A stretch of DNA of 64,000 bases. It comes from Pediococcus ethanolidurans. Its GTDB lineage: Bacteria > Bacillota > Bacilli > Lactobacillales > Lactobacillaceae. Positions within the stretch are counted from its first letter, which is position 1. Every line of letters begins with the position of its first letter. Positions 8,108 to 15,784 of this stretch are shown here, piece by piece. Below the pieces are notes generated by a model. That model saw nothing but the letters and a program-made list of their open reading frames with translations. It was not told the DNA's origin and did not search any database. Position numbers and translations under genes: made by a program. The stretch lies in contig NZ_JQBY01000013.1 of NCBI RefSeq assembly GCF_001437405.1, forward strand, positions 1 to 64,000, written 5' to 3'.

Positions 8108-8842
8108 TTAGAGATTTTGATGTCTAAGTTCCTGTAACGCAATAAAACCAAACACCAGAATGACAACAACTTCGACAACACTACTAAACACATTATCACC
8201 ACTTAATTGTTGTGTAAAAGAATAATCACTTGTAAACAATGTATTCACAAAAGAAGTTACCATTGCGACCAACATGTTAAAGCCAAAGTACAGTAAAATA
8301 CTCAAAGTTTTGCCTTTTACAATAATTACTGAAGTCATTAAGATAAACAAACCAGCAACGTAACTTAACACTGCATTAATACTTAATGGTACCATCTGAG
8401 GAACCATCAACATACCCATTTCCCTAAACAGTTCATCCCAACCGCCAAGATTACCTACTTGATAAATGATTGTGACAACAGGTACAACCAGCAAGACAAA
8501 ACTGACGACAATGTTAGCTAAAATCACAGCACCAATTTTGGCAAAAAATAATTTATTACGATTTACACCAGAAGCCACCATCAAAGCCAAAACACGATTT
8601 TTATAATCAATCGCAAGTAAGTGAAAGGGATAAATAATACCTAAAAATATTAAATTACTAAAGAATAACAAAATTGCTAAAACGATACTTGTAATCAGAA
8701 GTGAAGAATTCAGATGATCATAATTAACGAGTGCAATCGTTGCAATCACGTTTAAACCAAGTAAGATCAATGTAGCAATTAAATAGTATTTATCGCGTAA
8801 ATATTTAAATAATTCCATCTTAAAAATTAGTCTTGCATTCAT
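8108..8842 (-). CDS. ABC-2 type transporter permease
   Basis: A 244-residue membrane protein with six predicted hydrophobic segments and a short cytoplasmic N-terminus (MNARLIFKMELFKYLRDKYY) typical of ABC-2 permeases of the bacteriocin/antibiotic export type. The start overlaps the stop of the ATPase gene (TAATG), which shows translational coupling. It should form an exporter with that ATPase. Substrate unknown. Confidence 0.85.
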   Translation of the reverse strand: MNARLIFKMELFKYLRDKYYLIATLILLGLNVIATIALVNYDHLNSSLLITSIVLAILLFFSNLIFLGIIYPFHLLAIDYKNRVLALMVASGVNRNKLFFAKIGAVILANIVVSFVLLVVPVVTIIYQVGNLGGWDELFREMGMLMVPQMVPLSINAVLSYVAGLFILMTSVIIVKGKTLSILLYFGFNMLVAMVTSFVNTLFTSDYSFTQQLSGDNVFSSVVEVVVILVFGFIALQELRHQNL

Positions 8843-9714
8843 TAGTTAATACCTCCTTGTTGATCCAAAACCGATACCTTGGTCATAGCAGTAATCACAA
8901 TTGCGTTTTCTGCCAACTGAGGGAACACGTTTTGCCACAATTCAGAACTAATATCAATCTTGAAACCAACTTCGGTTTTAACAAACGGAATCGCTTCTGA
9001 ACTCAATAAAGTTTCAAAAGCTTCATCATTATTAGTTGTAATATGACGATAGGTTTGATGATTATCAGCAGTCAAATCCAGTGTTTTAATTATGCGCCCG
9101 TGATCAATTACAAATACCGTTTCACACAAGCTTTCCAAATCCGTTTGAACATGACTGGAAATTAACAATGTATGCTGATCTTTTCCTGTCCATTCACGCA
9201 AATAATTCTGAAACCATTTAACGGTATCTTGATCTAACCCACGGAATGGTTCGTCTAAAATTAAAACTTCTGCTGAATTCACAAGTGCAATCAGCAACAC
9301 CAATTTTTTCTGCATGCCATACGAAAAGGTCTTGACAGGACGATCAAGTACAGACAACAAGCCAATTTCATCAGCCATTTGTTCAACTTTTTTGACATCG
9401 TAATGACCCCGTAATCCGGCAAAATATTGAATATTAAACCGTGCTGTATAATCCTTATAAACAGAAAGATCATCAAGGACAATTCCCATTTTAGTCAAAA
9501 TTGCATTTTCTTTTCTTGGATTATGTCCATCAAAAATAATTTCACCAGAATAATCCGTAATAATGTTAGTTAAACACTTGAAAAATGTGGTTTTACCTGC
9601 ACCATTGGCTCCCACTAATCCATAAGTATGACCTGGTTCAATTGTTAGTTGATCGATATCTAATGCTTTAAGACTACCGTAACTCTTACCTAGATTTTTA
9701 ATCGTAATTGTCAT
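8842..9714 (-). CDS. ABC transporter ATP-binding protein
   Basis: A 290-residue ATPase. Walker A is GLVGANGAGKTTF (about residues 33-45), the signature is FSYGMQKKL, Walker B is EVLILDEPFRGLD and the H-loop is ISSHVQ. About 80 C-terminal residues follow the ATPase core, as in many antibiotic-resistance (BcrA-like) ATPases. GAGGAGATGATAGG precedes the ATG. It pairs with the overlapping permease gene. Immunity or export is likely; no lantibiotic genes are nearby to confirm it. Confidence 0.88.
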   Translation of the reverse strand: MTITIKNLGKSYGSLKALDIDQLTIEPGHTYGLVGANGAGKTTFFKCLTNIITDYSGEIIFDGHNPRKENAILTKMGIVLDDLSVYKDYTARFNIQYFAGLRGHYDVKKVEQMADEIGLLSVLDRPVKTFSYGMQKKLVLLIALVNSAEVLILDEPFRGLDQDTVKWFQNYLREWTGKDQHTLLISSHVQTDLESLCETVFVIDHGRIIKTLDLTADNHQTYRHITTNNDEAFETLLSSEAIPFVKTEVGFKIDISSELWQNVFPQLAENAIVITAMTKVSVLDQQGGIN

Positions 9715-9911
9715 CCTATCATCTCCTCGTTATGATTTTATTATATCAGAGACGGATGATCTGCACACTACTATTTAATATAAGTTTTCTATAATTAGCT
9801 ACATATTTTTAGCATTTTAAGGCTGGCTCATAAAAAATCATTACTCCACACTTTTATACTGAATAGTGGCTCTTGTTTCTAATTTTTTGAATTATTCGTT
9901 TAATTAACAAT

Positions 9912-10670
9912 TTACCACGGTAAAGTACCCGCATTCTCTGTAAATGTTCCAGTCTGCGAATCATCTAGTGGTAAACTAGCCAATTTAATAATTTGAGCTG
10001 CGCCAGTACCCACATCTTGCATACCAGCCGGTTTATCACTCGTAGTCGACCGTCCACCAAAACTAGTTGCTGTCCACCCGGGATTAACCGCATTAACAGT
10101 AATTTGATCTGCAACTAATTCCTTACTCAATAAAATTGTTGCAAAATTAGCTGCGGCCTTTGAAGCTTGATATCATAATGAACTAACCTTATAAAACCGT
10201 GAAATCGGATCCGACACAAGACCAAGTGAGCCCATATTACTAGAAACATTAATAATTTTTGCTGGTCTTCCAGCTTTCAATAACGGAATCATAGCCTGCG
10301 TTACATCAACAAGACCGAAGAAATTCACATCAAATTCTTTGCGCATCGTATCCGTACTCATTTGAGAAGCTGGTTCATGATTACCTAAAGCAATTCCTGC
10401 GTTATTAATCAGGATACTTAAATAACCAAAATCGTTTTTAATTTTTTCAGCAGCCAATTTAATTTGAGCTTTATCTGTGACATCAAGTTGAATAAAATCA
10501 GCTTTAATGCCCGCACTGCGCAGTTTTTTGACGGCTTCTTCGCCTCGTTGCTCATTTCTAGCGCCAATCAAAATATGTTGACCCTTTTGCCCTAATCCTT
10601 GAGCAGTGGCAAAACCAATTCCCTTATTAGCTCCTGTTATTAACGTAATTACTGTTTTTTTTGTTGTCAT
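9912..10670 (-). pseudogene. Short-chain dehydrogenase/reductase (SDR), interrupted by a TGA stop
   Basis: The frame is continuous over 253 codons, but codon TGA at 10173-10175 splits it. The first part has the NADP-binding TGANKGIG motif (about residues 14-21), NNAG (about 88-91) and NVSSNMGS. The stop falls one codon before the catalytic YQASK (Tyr-x-x-x-Lys), so a truncated product cannot be active. The second part continues YQASKAAANFATILLSKEL and VNAVNPGWTATSFGG in the same frame. A single base change from a sense codon such as GGA explains the break. The gene follows the TetR gene and was probably its target. Confidence 0.88.
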
Positions 10671-10707
10671 AATTTACTACCTCTAATTTTGAATATTATT
10701 GTTGAAA

Positions 10708-11262
10708 TTATAGTTGTGCCGGCAATAATCGGCGATATAAATTTAGTGCTTCTGTTTGTGGTATCAGTTTTGGGGGCGAAGCAATTTGTTCAGCAAAATT
10801 TAAAATTGCATTTCCCAAAAATTCACTAATAAACTGTTGCCGTGGTTTATCATAGTCTCGTAAAATTAAAATCTGACGAACAACACCACTAAACAGAGCC
10901 TGAATTTTTTCATGAGTTGCACTCCATTTTACTAATCTAAGCAACTCAAGATTAGCATAAATTTCAGTAATAATTACCGAACTTGCATTAGTAAAATCAA
11001 CTTGTTCCAATGCATCAATTTGCTGTTCAAAATCGGCAATCACAATTAAAAATTGTACTTCAATAATGTCGGTTAAGTCCTGATGGTGACGGTAAAAAGT
11101 TGCCCTTGAAACATTCGCCATTTCACAAAACTCTTTAACTTCGATTTGATCAAATTTAACATTGTCTTGATATTTTTGAATTAGTGCCTCAAACAACTTT
11201 GCCTGACTTCTTTGTTTTCTTCGATCGATTTTCATTTGTGAGTTTAAAAATACTTTTGCCAT
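10708..11262 (-). CDS. TetR/AcrR family transcriptional regulator
   Basis: A 184-residue protein. The DNA-binding part covers residues 10-65, with VKEFCEMANVSRATFYRHHQDL as helix-turn-helix (quoted in two parts: VKEFCEMANVS and RATFYRHHQDL). The C-terminal helical domain has no known ligand. A 24-bp dyad lies 10 bases before the chosen start. That is close, so an internal start at MKIDRRK (11235) is possible. The neighbours are the broken SDR gene downstream and a divergent broken amidohydrolase gene with a DUF2316 gene, all probably once controlled by it. Confidence 0.85.
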   Translation of the reverse strand: MAKVFLNSQMKIDRRKQRSQAKLFEALIQKYQDNVKFDQIEVKEFCEMANVSRATFYRHHQDLTDIIEVQFLIVIADFEQQIDALEQVDFTNASSVIITEIYANLELLRLVKWSATHEKIQALFSGVVRQILILRDYDKPRQQFISEFLGNAILNFAEQIASPPKLIPQTEALNLYRRLLPAQL

Positions 11263-11271
11263 CTTTATAAT

Positions 11272-11295
11272 GCGACATATATCACGTTATGTCGC
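11272..11295. promoter_or_regulatory. TetR operator in the divergent intergenic region
   Basis: GCGACATA (11272-11279) and TATGTCGC (11288-11295) form a perfect 8-bp inverted repeat around 8 bases. It lies between the TetR gene and the divergent amidohydrolase remnant, the usual place for a TetR-family site controlling both directions. Confidence 0.7.
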
Positions 11296-11387
11296 TTAAC
11301 TTCCTTTCAATTATGAATACTGCCCTTTATAATACTAATTGTTAAGTCAAAGTACAAACATTGTCTAATCTAGTAAGGAGTATCGTT

Positions 11388-11753
11388 ATGAAGATTATTA
11401 CTGTTGAAGAACATTTTGAATCTGCTTAAGCAATTAATCAGCAAATTCTTTTCTACTGAAGAAAATTGGTACCTCTCTTTCTTGAAAGATTAGATGCCTA
11501 CACTGGTTTAAAAAAACACTTTTCCGATTACTATCGACAAAATGTTTATGTGACTCCTAGTGGCATTTTGAGCAACCCACAATTAAACTTTGTCCTAGCC
11601 GAAATGGACGCTGATCACCTTATCTATTCAATTGACTATCCATATAAACAACCAAAAAACTCACGCACTTTTTTAAACAACACAAGTTTAACTTCTACCC
11701 AACTTGAAGCCTTTAGTCATGGTAATGCTGAACGTGTTTTTCACTTAAATTAA
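11388..11753 (+). pseudogene. Amidohydrolase (TIM-barrel decarboxylase-like) remnant with central deletion
   Basis: The start is intact, with AAGGAG and then an ATG reading MKIITVEEHFESA, typical of the amidohydrolase/2,3-dihydroxybenzoate decarboxylase family. A TAA at codon 14 and a TGA nine codons later follow. From 11466, in the same frame, the C-terminal end continues: VPLFLERLDAYTG, KHFSDYYRQNVYVTPSG, DHLIYSIDYPY and HGNAERVF. About 200 central residues, including most metal ligands, are missing. So a deletion removed the middle, and the flanks remain recognisable. It is divergent from the TetR gene and 20 bases before the DUF2316 gene. Confidence 0.8.
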
Positions 11754-11775
11754 TTAACTAAAAGGAGTAATCATC

Positions 11776-12087
11776 ATGTCATTAAATTCACAACAGGTAA
11801 GTAACACCATTAATGAACTACACGAGAACTTTATGCACAGCGGTTTATCAAAACAGCAGGTAGCCGATGACTTACACATTAGTTTAATCAAATTGCAGAA
11901 GCTCTTTACGCTCACTCAAAGTTCCTTAAATGATCCCTGGATTTTACGTAATTACCTCATACAAAAAGTTGAAGAAAATGGCAAAAACCCAGTAGCCTTC
12001 ACTGCCTTGGTTGGTGATTGGCATCAGTACTGGTTCTTAAATAGCCACGTGATTGATCAACGTCAAATGTCAGCAGGTGACAATTAA
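11776..12087 (+). CDS. DUF2316 family protein
   Basis: A 103-residue soluble protein. Its N-terminal half resembles an HTH-like helical bundle (SKQQVADDLHISLIKLQKLF) and its C-terminal half carries the DUF2316 hallmark DPWILRNYL followed by FTALVGDWHQYWFL. AAGGAG lies 8 bases before the ATG. The function is unknown. Members commonly lie beside TetR, SDR and amidohydrolase genes in lactobacilli, as here, which suggests a regulatory or accessory role in that cluster. It is the only intact gene on the divergent side. Confidence 0.85.
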   Translation: MSLNSQQVSNTINELHENFMHSGLSKQQVADDLHISLIKLQKLFTLTQSSLNDPWILRNYLIQKVEENGKNPVAFTALVGDWHQYWFLNSHVIDQRQMSAGDN

Positions 12088-12130
12088 AGACTGCATTCAA
12101 CTCTGTTATATAAATAATTTTTTCTAAACG

Positions 12131-12173
12131 AAAACAGGATTAAGTGAACTGAATATTCACTTGATCCTGTTTT
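12131..12173. terminator. Bidirectional terminator between convergent genes
   Basis: AAAACAGGATTAAGTGAA pairs with TTCACTTGATCCTGTTTT (one G-T pair) around a 7-base loop. A-run and T-run at the two ends make it work for both the DUF2316 gene and the leftward hydrolase gene. Confidence 0.88.
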
Positions 12174-12199
12174 AAGTCCATAGTGTATCATGTTTTAAT

Positions 12200-13228
12200 C
12201 TAAAGACGTGTGCTTAACCAATCCATTAATTTATCAGATTCTTGTTGCACATATTTTGGTACCCAATACGTTTGAATATGATGAGCACCCTTGATCAAAA
12301 ATAATTCCTTATCCATTTCACTAGTTGCTTTAGCATAGGCATCCTCTGTCAAATAAAGTGAATCGGCCGCAGAACCTGCCATCATAAGCAAAGGTACATT
12401 AATCAAATTCATATTTGCAGCCGCGTCAAATGCCGTCAATTCTTGTAAATCACTAACTGGATAAATTCCGCCTGCTTTAGGATGCGCATATTGTAAACCA
12501 TAGTATTCTGCACCCTCACGATACATATCATATGGCAAATTTTTAATTTGTTCTGGGGTCATGTCACCAATACTTGCTGACATTTCAACTTCACCACCCT
12601 GAACAGCTTTCTCACGTGCCTTTGAAGCCGCAGTCAAACGAGCTTGAATAGTATTAGCTTCAGAAACACAGAAACCATCCCGACGAACAACACCTGTATT
12701 AAATGCAGATAAAGTTGCAATTACTTTAAAACGTTTATCAGTTTGACCCGCAGCTAAGGTATAACCGCCGCCACCGCAAATTCCGAAGGCACCAAGACGA
12801 GTATAATCAACTCCAGGAAATACCGAAAGTGCATCAGCCATTCCTCGCACATCTTCAATTCGATATGCTGGTTTATCCGTTAATCGTGGTTCACCACCAG
12901 AATTTCCCTGATAAGCAGCATCGGCAGCAATCGCAATGTATCCATTTTCGGCTAATTTTTGTGCAAATAAACCTGCCACCTGTTCTTTCACACCACCATT
13001 TGGATGTGCCACAGTCAAAGCCGGATACTTTTTATTGGGATCATAATTTGCGGGTGTATAAATATTAGCATCCACCGTTACATGATTACACAAATAGCTA
13101 ACGGGGTGGATATTCACCTGACCATCAACGTTTTCAGTGATGGCACCATCATAAACTAATCCCCACTGATTGCCCTTAACTGTCACTCTGTCATTAATTG
13201 AAACTGAATTTAAAACAAACTTTGCCAT
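12200..13228 (-). CDS. Alpha/beta hydrolase with atypical nucleophile elbow
   Basis: A 342-residue protein of the YcjY/dienelactone-hydrolase-like group. The oxyanion strand reads AHPNGGVKEQ, the elbow GICGGGGYTLAA, and the late histidine is in KGAHHIQTYW. Relatives usually have GICASGGY, where Ser is the nucleophile. Here that position is Gly, leaving the Cys two residues before as the only candidate nucleophile, as in dienelactone hydrolases. The substrate is unknown. The gene follows a MerR regulator by 80 bases, and that gap holds a MerR-type promoter with a 19-bp spacer. Fold call sure, activity uncertain. Confidence 0.8.
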   Translation of the reverse strand: MAKFVLNSVSINDRVTVKGNQWGLVYDGAITENVDGQVNIHPVSYLCNHVTVDANIYTPANYDPNKKYPALTVAHPNGGVKEQVAGLFAQKLAENGYIAIAADAAYQGNSGGEPRLTDKPAYRIEDVRGMADALSVFPGVDYTRLGAFGICGGGGYTLAAGQTDKRFKVIATLSAFNTGVVRRDGFCVSEANTIQARLTAASKAREKAVQGGEVEMSASIGDMTPEQIKNLPYDMYREGAEYYGLQYAHPKAGGIYPVSDLQELTAFDAAANMNLINVPLLMMAGSAADSLYLTEDAYAKATSEMDKELFLIKGAHHIQTYWVPKYVQQESDKLMDWLSTRL

Positions 13229-13258
13229 AATTTGACCTCCATTGATTTAATTGTCCTC

Positions 13259-13289
13259 ATCATACGCCCTGTAGTGTGCTACAAGGCAA
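13259..13289 (-). promoter_or_regulatory. MerR-type promoter of the hydrolase gene
   Basis: Reading leftward: TTGCCT (13289-13284), a 19-bp spacer, then TATGAT (13264-13259). The spacer holds the dyad CTTGTAG-CACA-CTACAGG with one mismatch. A 19-bp spacer with a central dyad is the hallmark of promoters that MerR proteins untwist for activation. Confidence 0.75.
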
Positions 13290-13308
13290 CAATAAAGATT
13301 TTTGAATT

Positions 13309-13728
13309 TCAATCTAGGTTAAAATTAGGATTTTCCCACATTTTTTCAGGTGTTGGGTGTTCTTTATCATTGGCCAAACCTAAGTGATAATCAAAAGTTT
13401 CAATTTTGTACTTCAGCATTGCTTTACTTTCTTGCAAAGCAATTATTTTTTGATCAACCTCTGCAAGTTGATTATTGAGAAACTGTTTTTCTTCTTCACG
13501 ATGATCTTCTGGGGATACTAACATGTCAGTGAATCTTTTTATTGAGGCAACTGAAAAACCAGTTTGACGAAATCGTTTTACCATAAATAACCAATTCAAA
13601 TCACTTGTTTGATAATCACGATAACCACTTTTGTCACGCCCAACTTTTGGAATGATTCCGGCACGCTCATAGTAATAGATTGTTTCAGTTGGAATACCAA
13701 TTAATTTTGCTGCATCTTTGATTTTCAT
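13309..13728 (-). CDS. MerR family transcriptional regulator
   Basis: A 139-residue protein. Residues 1-70 are the MerR HTH (MKIKDAAKLIGIPTETIYYY and RDYQTSDLNWLFMVKRFRQTG in part), followed by a dimerisation coiled coil at 75-115. The short C-terminal tail has no cysteine cluster, so it is not a metal sensor of the classical kind. GAGG precedes the ATG. Downstream lies the alpha/beta hydrolase behind a MerR-type promoter, so activation of that gene is the likely role. It resembles the aldehyde/stress-responsive MerR group (inference). Confidence 0.88.
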   Translation of the reverse strand: MKIKDAAKLIGIPTETIYYYERAGIIPKVGRDKSGYRDYQTSDLNWLFMVKRFRQTGFSVASIKRFTDMLVSPEDHREEEKQFLNNQLAEVDQKIIALQESKAMLKYKIETFDYHLGLANDKEHPTPEKMWENPNFNLD

Positions 13729-13776
13729 TGCTTAACCTCGCCTTACGAATACTAGTCATTTTACAAGTATATCAAT

Positions 13777-13805
13777 GGTATACTCTGGAGCGTACTATAG
13801 GTCAA
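13777..13805 (-). promoter_or_regulatory. Promoter of the MerR gene with partial dyad
   Basis: Leftward TTGACC (13805-13800) and TATACC (13782-13777) are 17 bp apart. An imperfect dyad centred on CTCTGGAGC lies in the spacer, consistent with autoregulation. Confidence 0.5.
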
Positions 13806-13934
13806 GTGAAACTACTATAAATAAATTTTTGCCAACTTAAACAGCGCTTTGTTTAAATATTGTTTCAGAAAGAAAACGTTAAATTCAATTTTTGGATGTT
13901 TGCCGTGAGAATGCTGTTTTTCTAATTTTCAAAA

Positions 13935-13988
13935 AACAAAAAAGCCGCTATCCCTGTTTTTACGCTGGATAACAACTTTACTTTATTG
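13935..13988 (-). repeat. Repeat copy A: duplicated tRNA-Asn terminator
   Basis: This sequence is nearly identical to 14819-14873, the terminator of the tRNA-Asn gene, with one base indel in the A-run and one substitution. It has the same GTTATCC/GGATAGC stem and T-run. Next to it, GGCTCTGGTTG resembles the tRNA acceptor/T-arm end TGCTCCGGCTGG, suggesting a lost or partial tRNA 3' end. Confidence 0.75.
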
Positions 13989-14045
13989 GGCTCTGGTTGA
14001 AAAAAATAAAATACTCACTAATACATACGTAACCTCATTTATAAA

Positions 14046-14459
14046 TTACCTAAAAGCTTTTTTAACATAATGAACGGCTAATATTAACACCGCTACTAAG
14101 TATGTTAAAAGATATATAAAAAATTGTACGATTACCTCAAACAAAAAATCATTACCACCATGTGAACTCCAGGCGGGCGCATATTGCATTTGCGCAAAAC
14201 TCTCACCATTTTTTTCAAAAGCTTTTCGCATATTACTTTTATCTTTATGAATAGTGTGGGTTTGTTTGTAGTGTTCATTAACAATCAAATAAGCTTTGGG
14301 AAATAAAAACAAATAATTCAAAAGATTAAGTACATCATATTGACTAATTTTGTAACTAATACCACTAACTTTGCCTACGTGAATAAACAAGAAAACAATT
14401 CCAAAATAAACTGCTCCCAAAACTATTGGGATTAAATATTTTTTCAATATTTTTCTCAT
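14046..14459 (-). CDS. Hypothetical small membrane protein
   Basis: From ATG 14459 the protein is 137 residues long, beginning MRKILKKYLIPIVLGAVYFG. It has two or three hydrophobic segments near the N-terminus (IPIVLGAVYFGIVFLFI, VLNLLNYLFLFPKAYLIV) and one or two at the C-terminus (FLFEVIVQFFIYLL, LVAVLILAVHYV). The frame is open up to 14543, but a TATAAT (-10) at 14534-14529 lies inside that extension, so I prefer the downstream start. The Shine-Dalgarno is weak. I do not recognise the family. It lies between the two terminator repeat copies, so it may be imported or a leftover. Confidence 0.55.
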   Translation of the reverse strand: MRKILKKYLIPIVLGAVYFGIVFLFIHVGKVSGISYKISQYDVLNLLNYLFLFPKAYLIVNEHYKQTHTIHKDKSNMRKAFEKNGESFAQMQYAPAWSSHGGNDFLFEVIVQFFIYLLTYLVAVLILAVHYVKKAFR

Positions 14460-14818
14460 ACATTTACCTATTCTTTCAAGTACGTTGCATTGGTTAAAGC
14501 ATGATTTCCAAATCTTCCATTTGAAGTCATTATAACATGACATTTATATTTAATTAAGAAAATAGTAATGTGAAATCGCAAAAACGTATTTATAAACATT
14601 TGCCCGCGAATAGAAAAATATTTTTATATATCAGGCAAACATCATTGCAAAATCTTTGTGTTAAACCAGTACTAATATTTAGTAATTACTATCCTTTGTG
14701 CTTTAAATCAAAGTTTTGACTTTTAGCGTATCAAATTTGGTTAAATGTTTTTACCAGTTTGAATAAAAGTTACAGGATCAAGTTGCGAACTTGAAAAAAC
14801 TCTTTCCTTAACTTTCAG
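14460..14818. other. Intergenic AT-rich region
   Basis: No gene is seen. A putative -10 (TATAAT, 14534-14529) serves the small membrane-protein gene. A short palindrome CAAGTT-GCG-AACTTG lies at 14780-14794. The rest is unstructured AT-rich DNA, consistent with decayed sequence between the two repeat copies. Confidence 0.5.
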
Positions 14819-14873
14819 AACAAAAAAAGCCGCTATCCCTGTTTTTACGCTGGATAACAACTTTACTCTATTG
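14819..14873 (-). terminator. Terminator of tRNA-Asn (repeat copy B)
   Basis: Immediately after the tRNA 3' end, leftward: GTTATCC pairs with GGATAGC around AGCGTAAAAACA, then GGC and seven T. Copy A of the same sequence lies 884 bp further left. Confidence 0.8.
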
Positions 14874-14876
14874 ATA

Positions 14877-14948
14877 CTGCTCCGGCTGGGTTCGAACCAG
14901 CGACCTCTTGATTAACAGTCAATTATTCTACCACTGAACTACGGAGCA
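14877..14948 (-). tRNA. tRNA-Asn (anticodon GTT)
   Basis: A 72-base cloverleaf on the minus strand. The acceptor pairs TGCTCCG with CGGAGCA, with G as discriminator. The D-arm contains AGTGGTAG, the anticodon loop CTGTTAA gives GTT, and the T-arm reads GCTGG-TTCGAAC-CCAGC. No CCA is encoded. It stands alone, and a strong terminator follows. Confidence 0.93.
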
Positions 14949-15047
14949 ATTACTACGTTTATATTTATATCATAGAATTCACAGACTTGTCAACTAAATT
15001 TTAATATTCATTGTTTTATAGCTGCTTTTAAATTCTGCGTTTATCTT

Positions 15048-15353
15048 CTATGAGATATGATTTTCTTTCAACACTGCATTGAAATCGATCATGATTTTAT
15101 CGTCTTTTTCCCAAACTTCCCAATGATCCATATCTTCGCCAGGAACAGTGTATCGTTTATTGATATAGTCCTCATAATTAACCACATGGGCAGAATGAGG
15201 AATATTCAACTGTAAAATGCGAACCTCTTTAATAAAGTCGCGTTCAGCTGCTAATTCAGCCCTGCCATTCATCATCATGTTTGCAATTTCCTTATACTTT
15301 GAACCATCGTTAAGGGTAATTTCTTCAATTAAGGTAAAAGTTTGTTGTCCCAT
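15048..15353 (-). CDS. Hypothetical protein, 101 residues
   Basis: A soluble, acidic protein beginning MGQQTFTLIEEITLNDGSKY and ending NAVLKENHIS, without membrane segments or cysteine motifs. An in-frame ATG 18 bases earlier contains GGAGG directly after it, so translation most likely starts at the ATG at 15353. I do not recognise a family. It lies alone between the tRNA-Asn and two terminators of the wall hydrolase gene. Confidence 0.6.
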   Translation of the reverse strand: MGQQTFTLIEEITLNDGSKYKEIANMMMNGRAELAAERDFIKEVRILQLNIPHSAHVVNYEDYINKRYTVPGEDMDHWEVWEKDDKIMIDFNAVLKENHIS

Positions 15354-15430
15354 TACTAATCGTACCTCCATCTACTTAGTATAGAGGACTGTCCCGTTAT
15401 GAAGCAAGTCATTTTTAGATTAATAAAAAA

Positions 15431-15462
15431 AGAATGTTCCGAATTATAATTCGGAACACACT
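15431..15462. terminator. Strong hairpin terminator
   Basis: TGTTCCGAATTATAATTCGG is the start of a perfect palindrome (15435-15458, ending AACA) flanked by AAAAAAAGAA and CACTTTTT. It can stop transcription in both directions. Confidence 0.8.
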
Positions 15463-15596
15463 TTTTGGCATAAGAGAGAAAGAGAATTGATTAAAGGTAG
15501 AGGAGATGCACTACTACCTTTCACCAATAATCATACCTTTTTATGTAAGCGGTGTCAAACTATTTTTTGATTTTTATTTCTTGGGTTTTTAAACGT

Positions 15597-15631
15597 AAAA
15601 AAAGAGAATCGAAATAAAATTCCGATTCTCT
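15597..15631 (-). terminator. Terminator of the wall hydrolase gene
   Basis: Leftward AGAGAATCG pairs with CGATTCTCT, followed by a run of seven T. Confidence 0.8.
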
Positions 15632-15784
15632 ACCATCTGATGTATACACCATAGAGATGTCCCTCAACTGTGTTCATTTGGGGTAAACAGGAAGAGGAAG
15701 TAAATAAATGGTACTTACAATATACCCCATTTTCTCATTTTAGTCTATGATATTTTAATTTTTATTCATAAAATTTTAATGTTG

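Larger units (their letters stand above)
13729..14045. other. Intergenic region with MerR promoter and terminator repeat copy A
   Basis: No gene is seen here. It contains the MerR gene promoter (13777-13805), about 130 bp of AT-rich DNA without clear structure, repeat copy A (13935-13988) and about 55 further AT-rich bases before the small membrane-protein gene. Confidence 0.6.
15354..15784. other. Intergenic region with two terminators
   Basis: No gene is seen. Two hairpins lie here (15431-15462 and 15597-15631), both oriented to stop leftward transcription from the wall hydrolase gene. The stretch 15640-15784 has no clear signal. Confidence 0.6.

Noticed and set aside
9715-9911. Possible small gene or riboswitch between the ABC operon and the SDR pseudogene
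   Set aside because: The 197 bases have no open frame of note and no strong stem; only the ABC promoter side is plausible.
10173-10175. TGA in the SDR gene as a programmed Sec or read-through codon
   Set aside because: SDR enzymes have no Sec at this place, and no SECIS-like structure or sel genes are visible. A nonsense mutation is simpler.
13935-14873. Complete integrative element between the terminator repeats
   Set aside because: The 0.9-kb interval has no integrase, excisionase or replication gene, so only a remnant or a simple duplication can be claimed.
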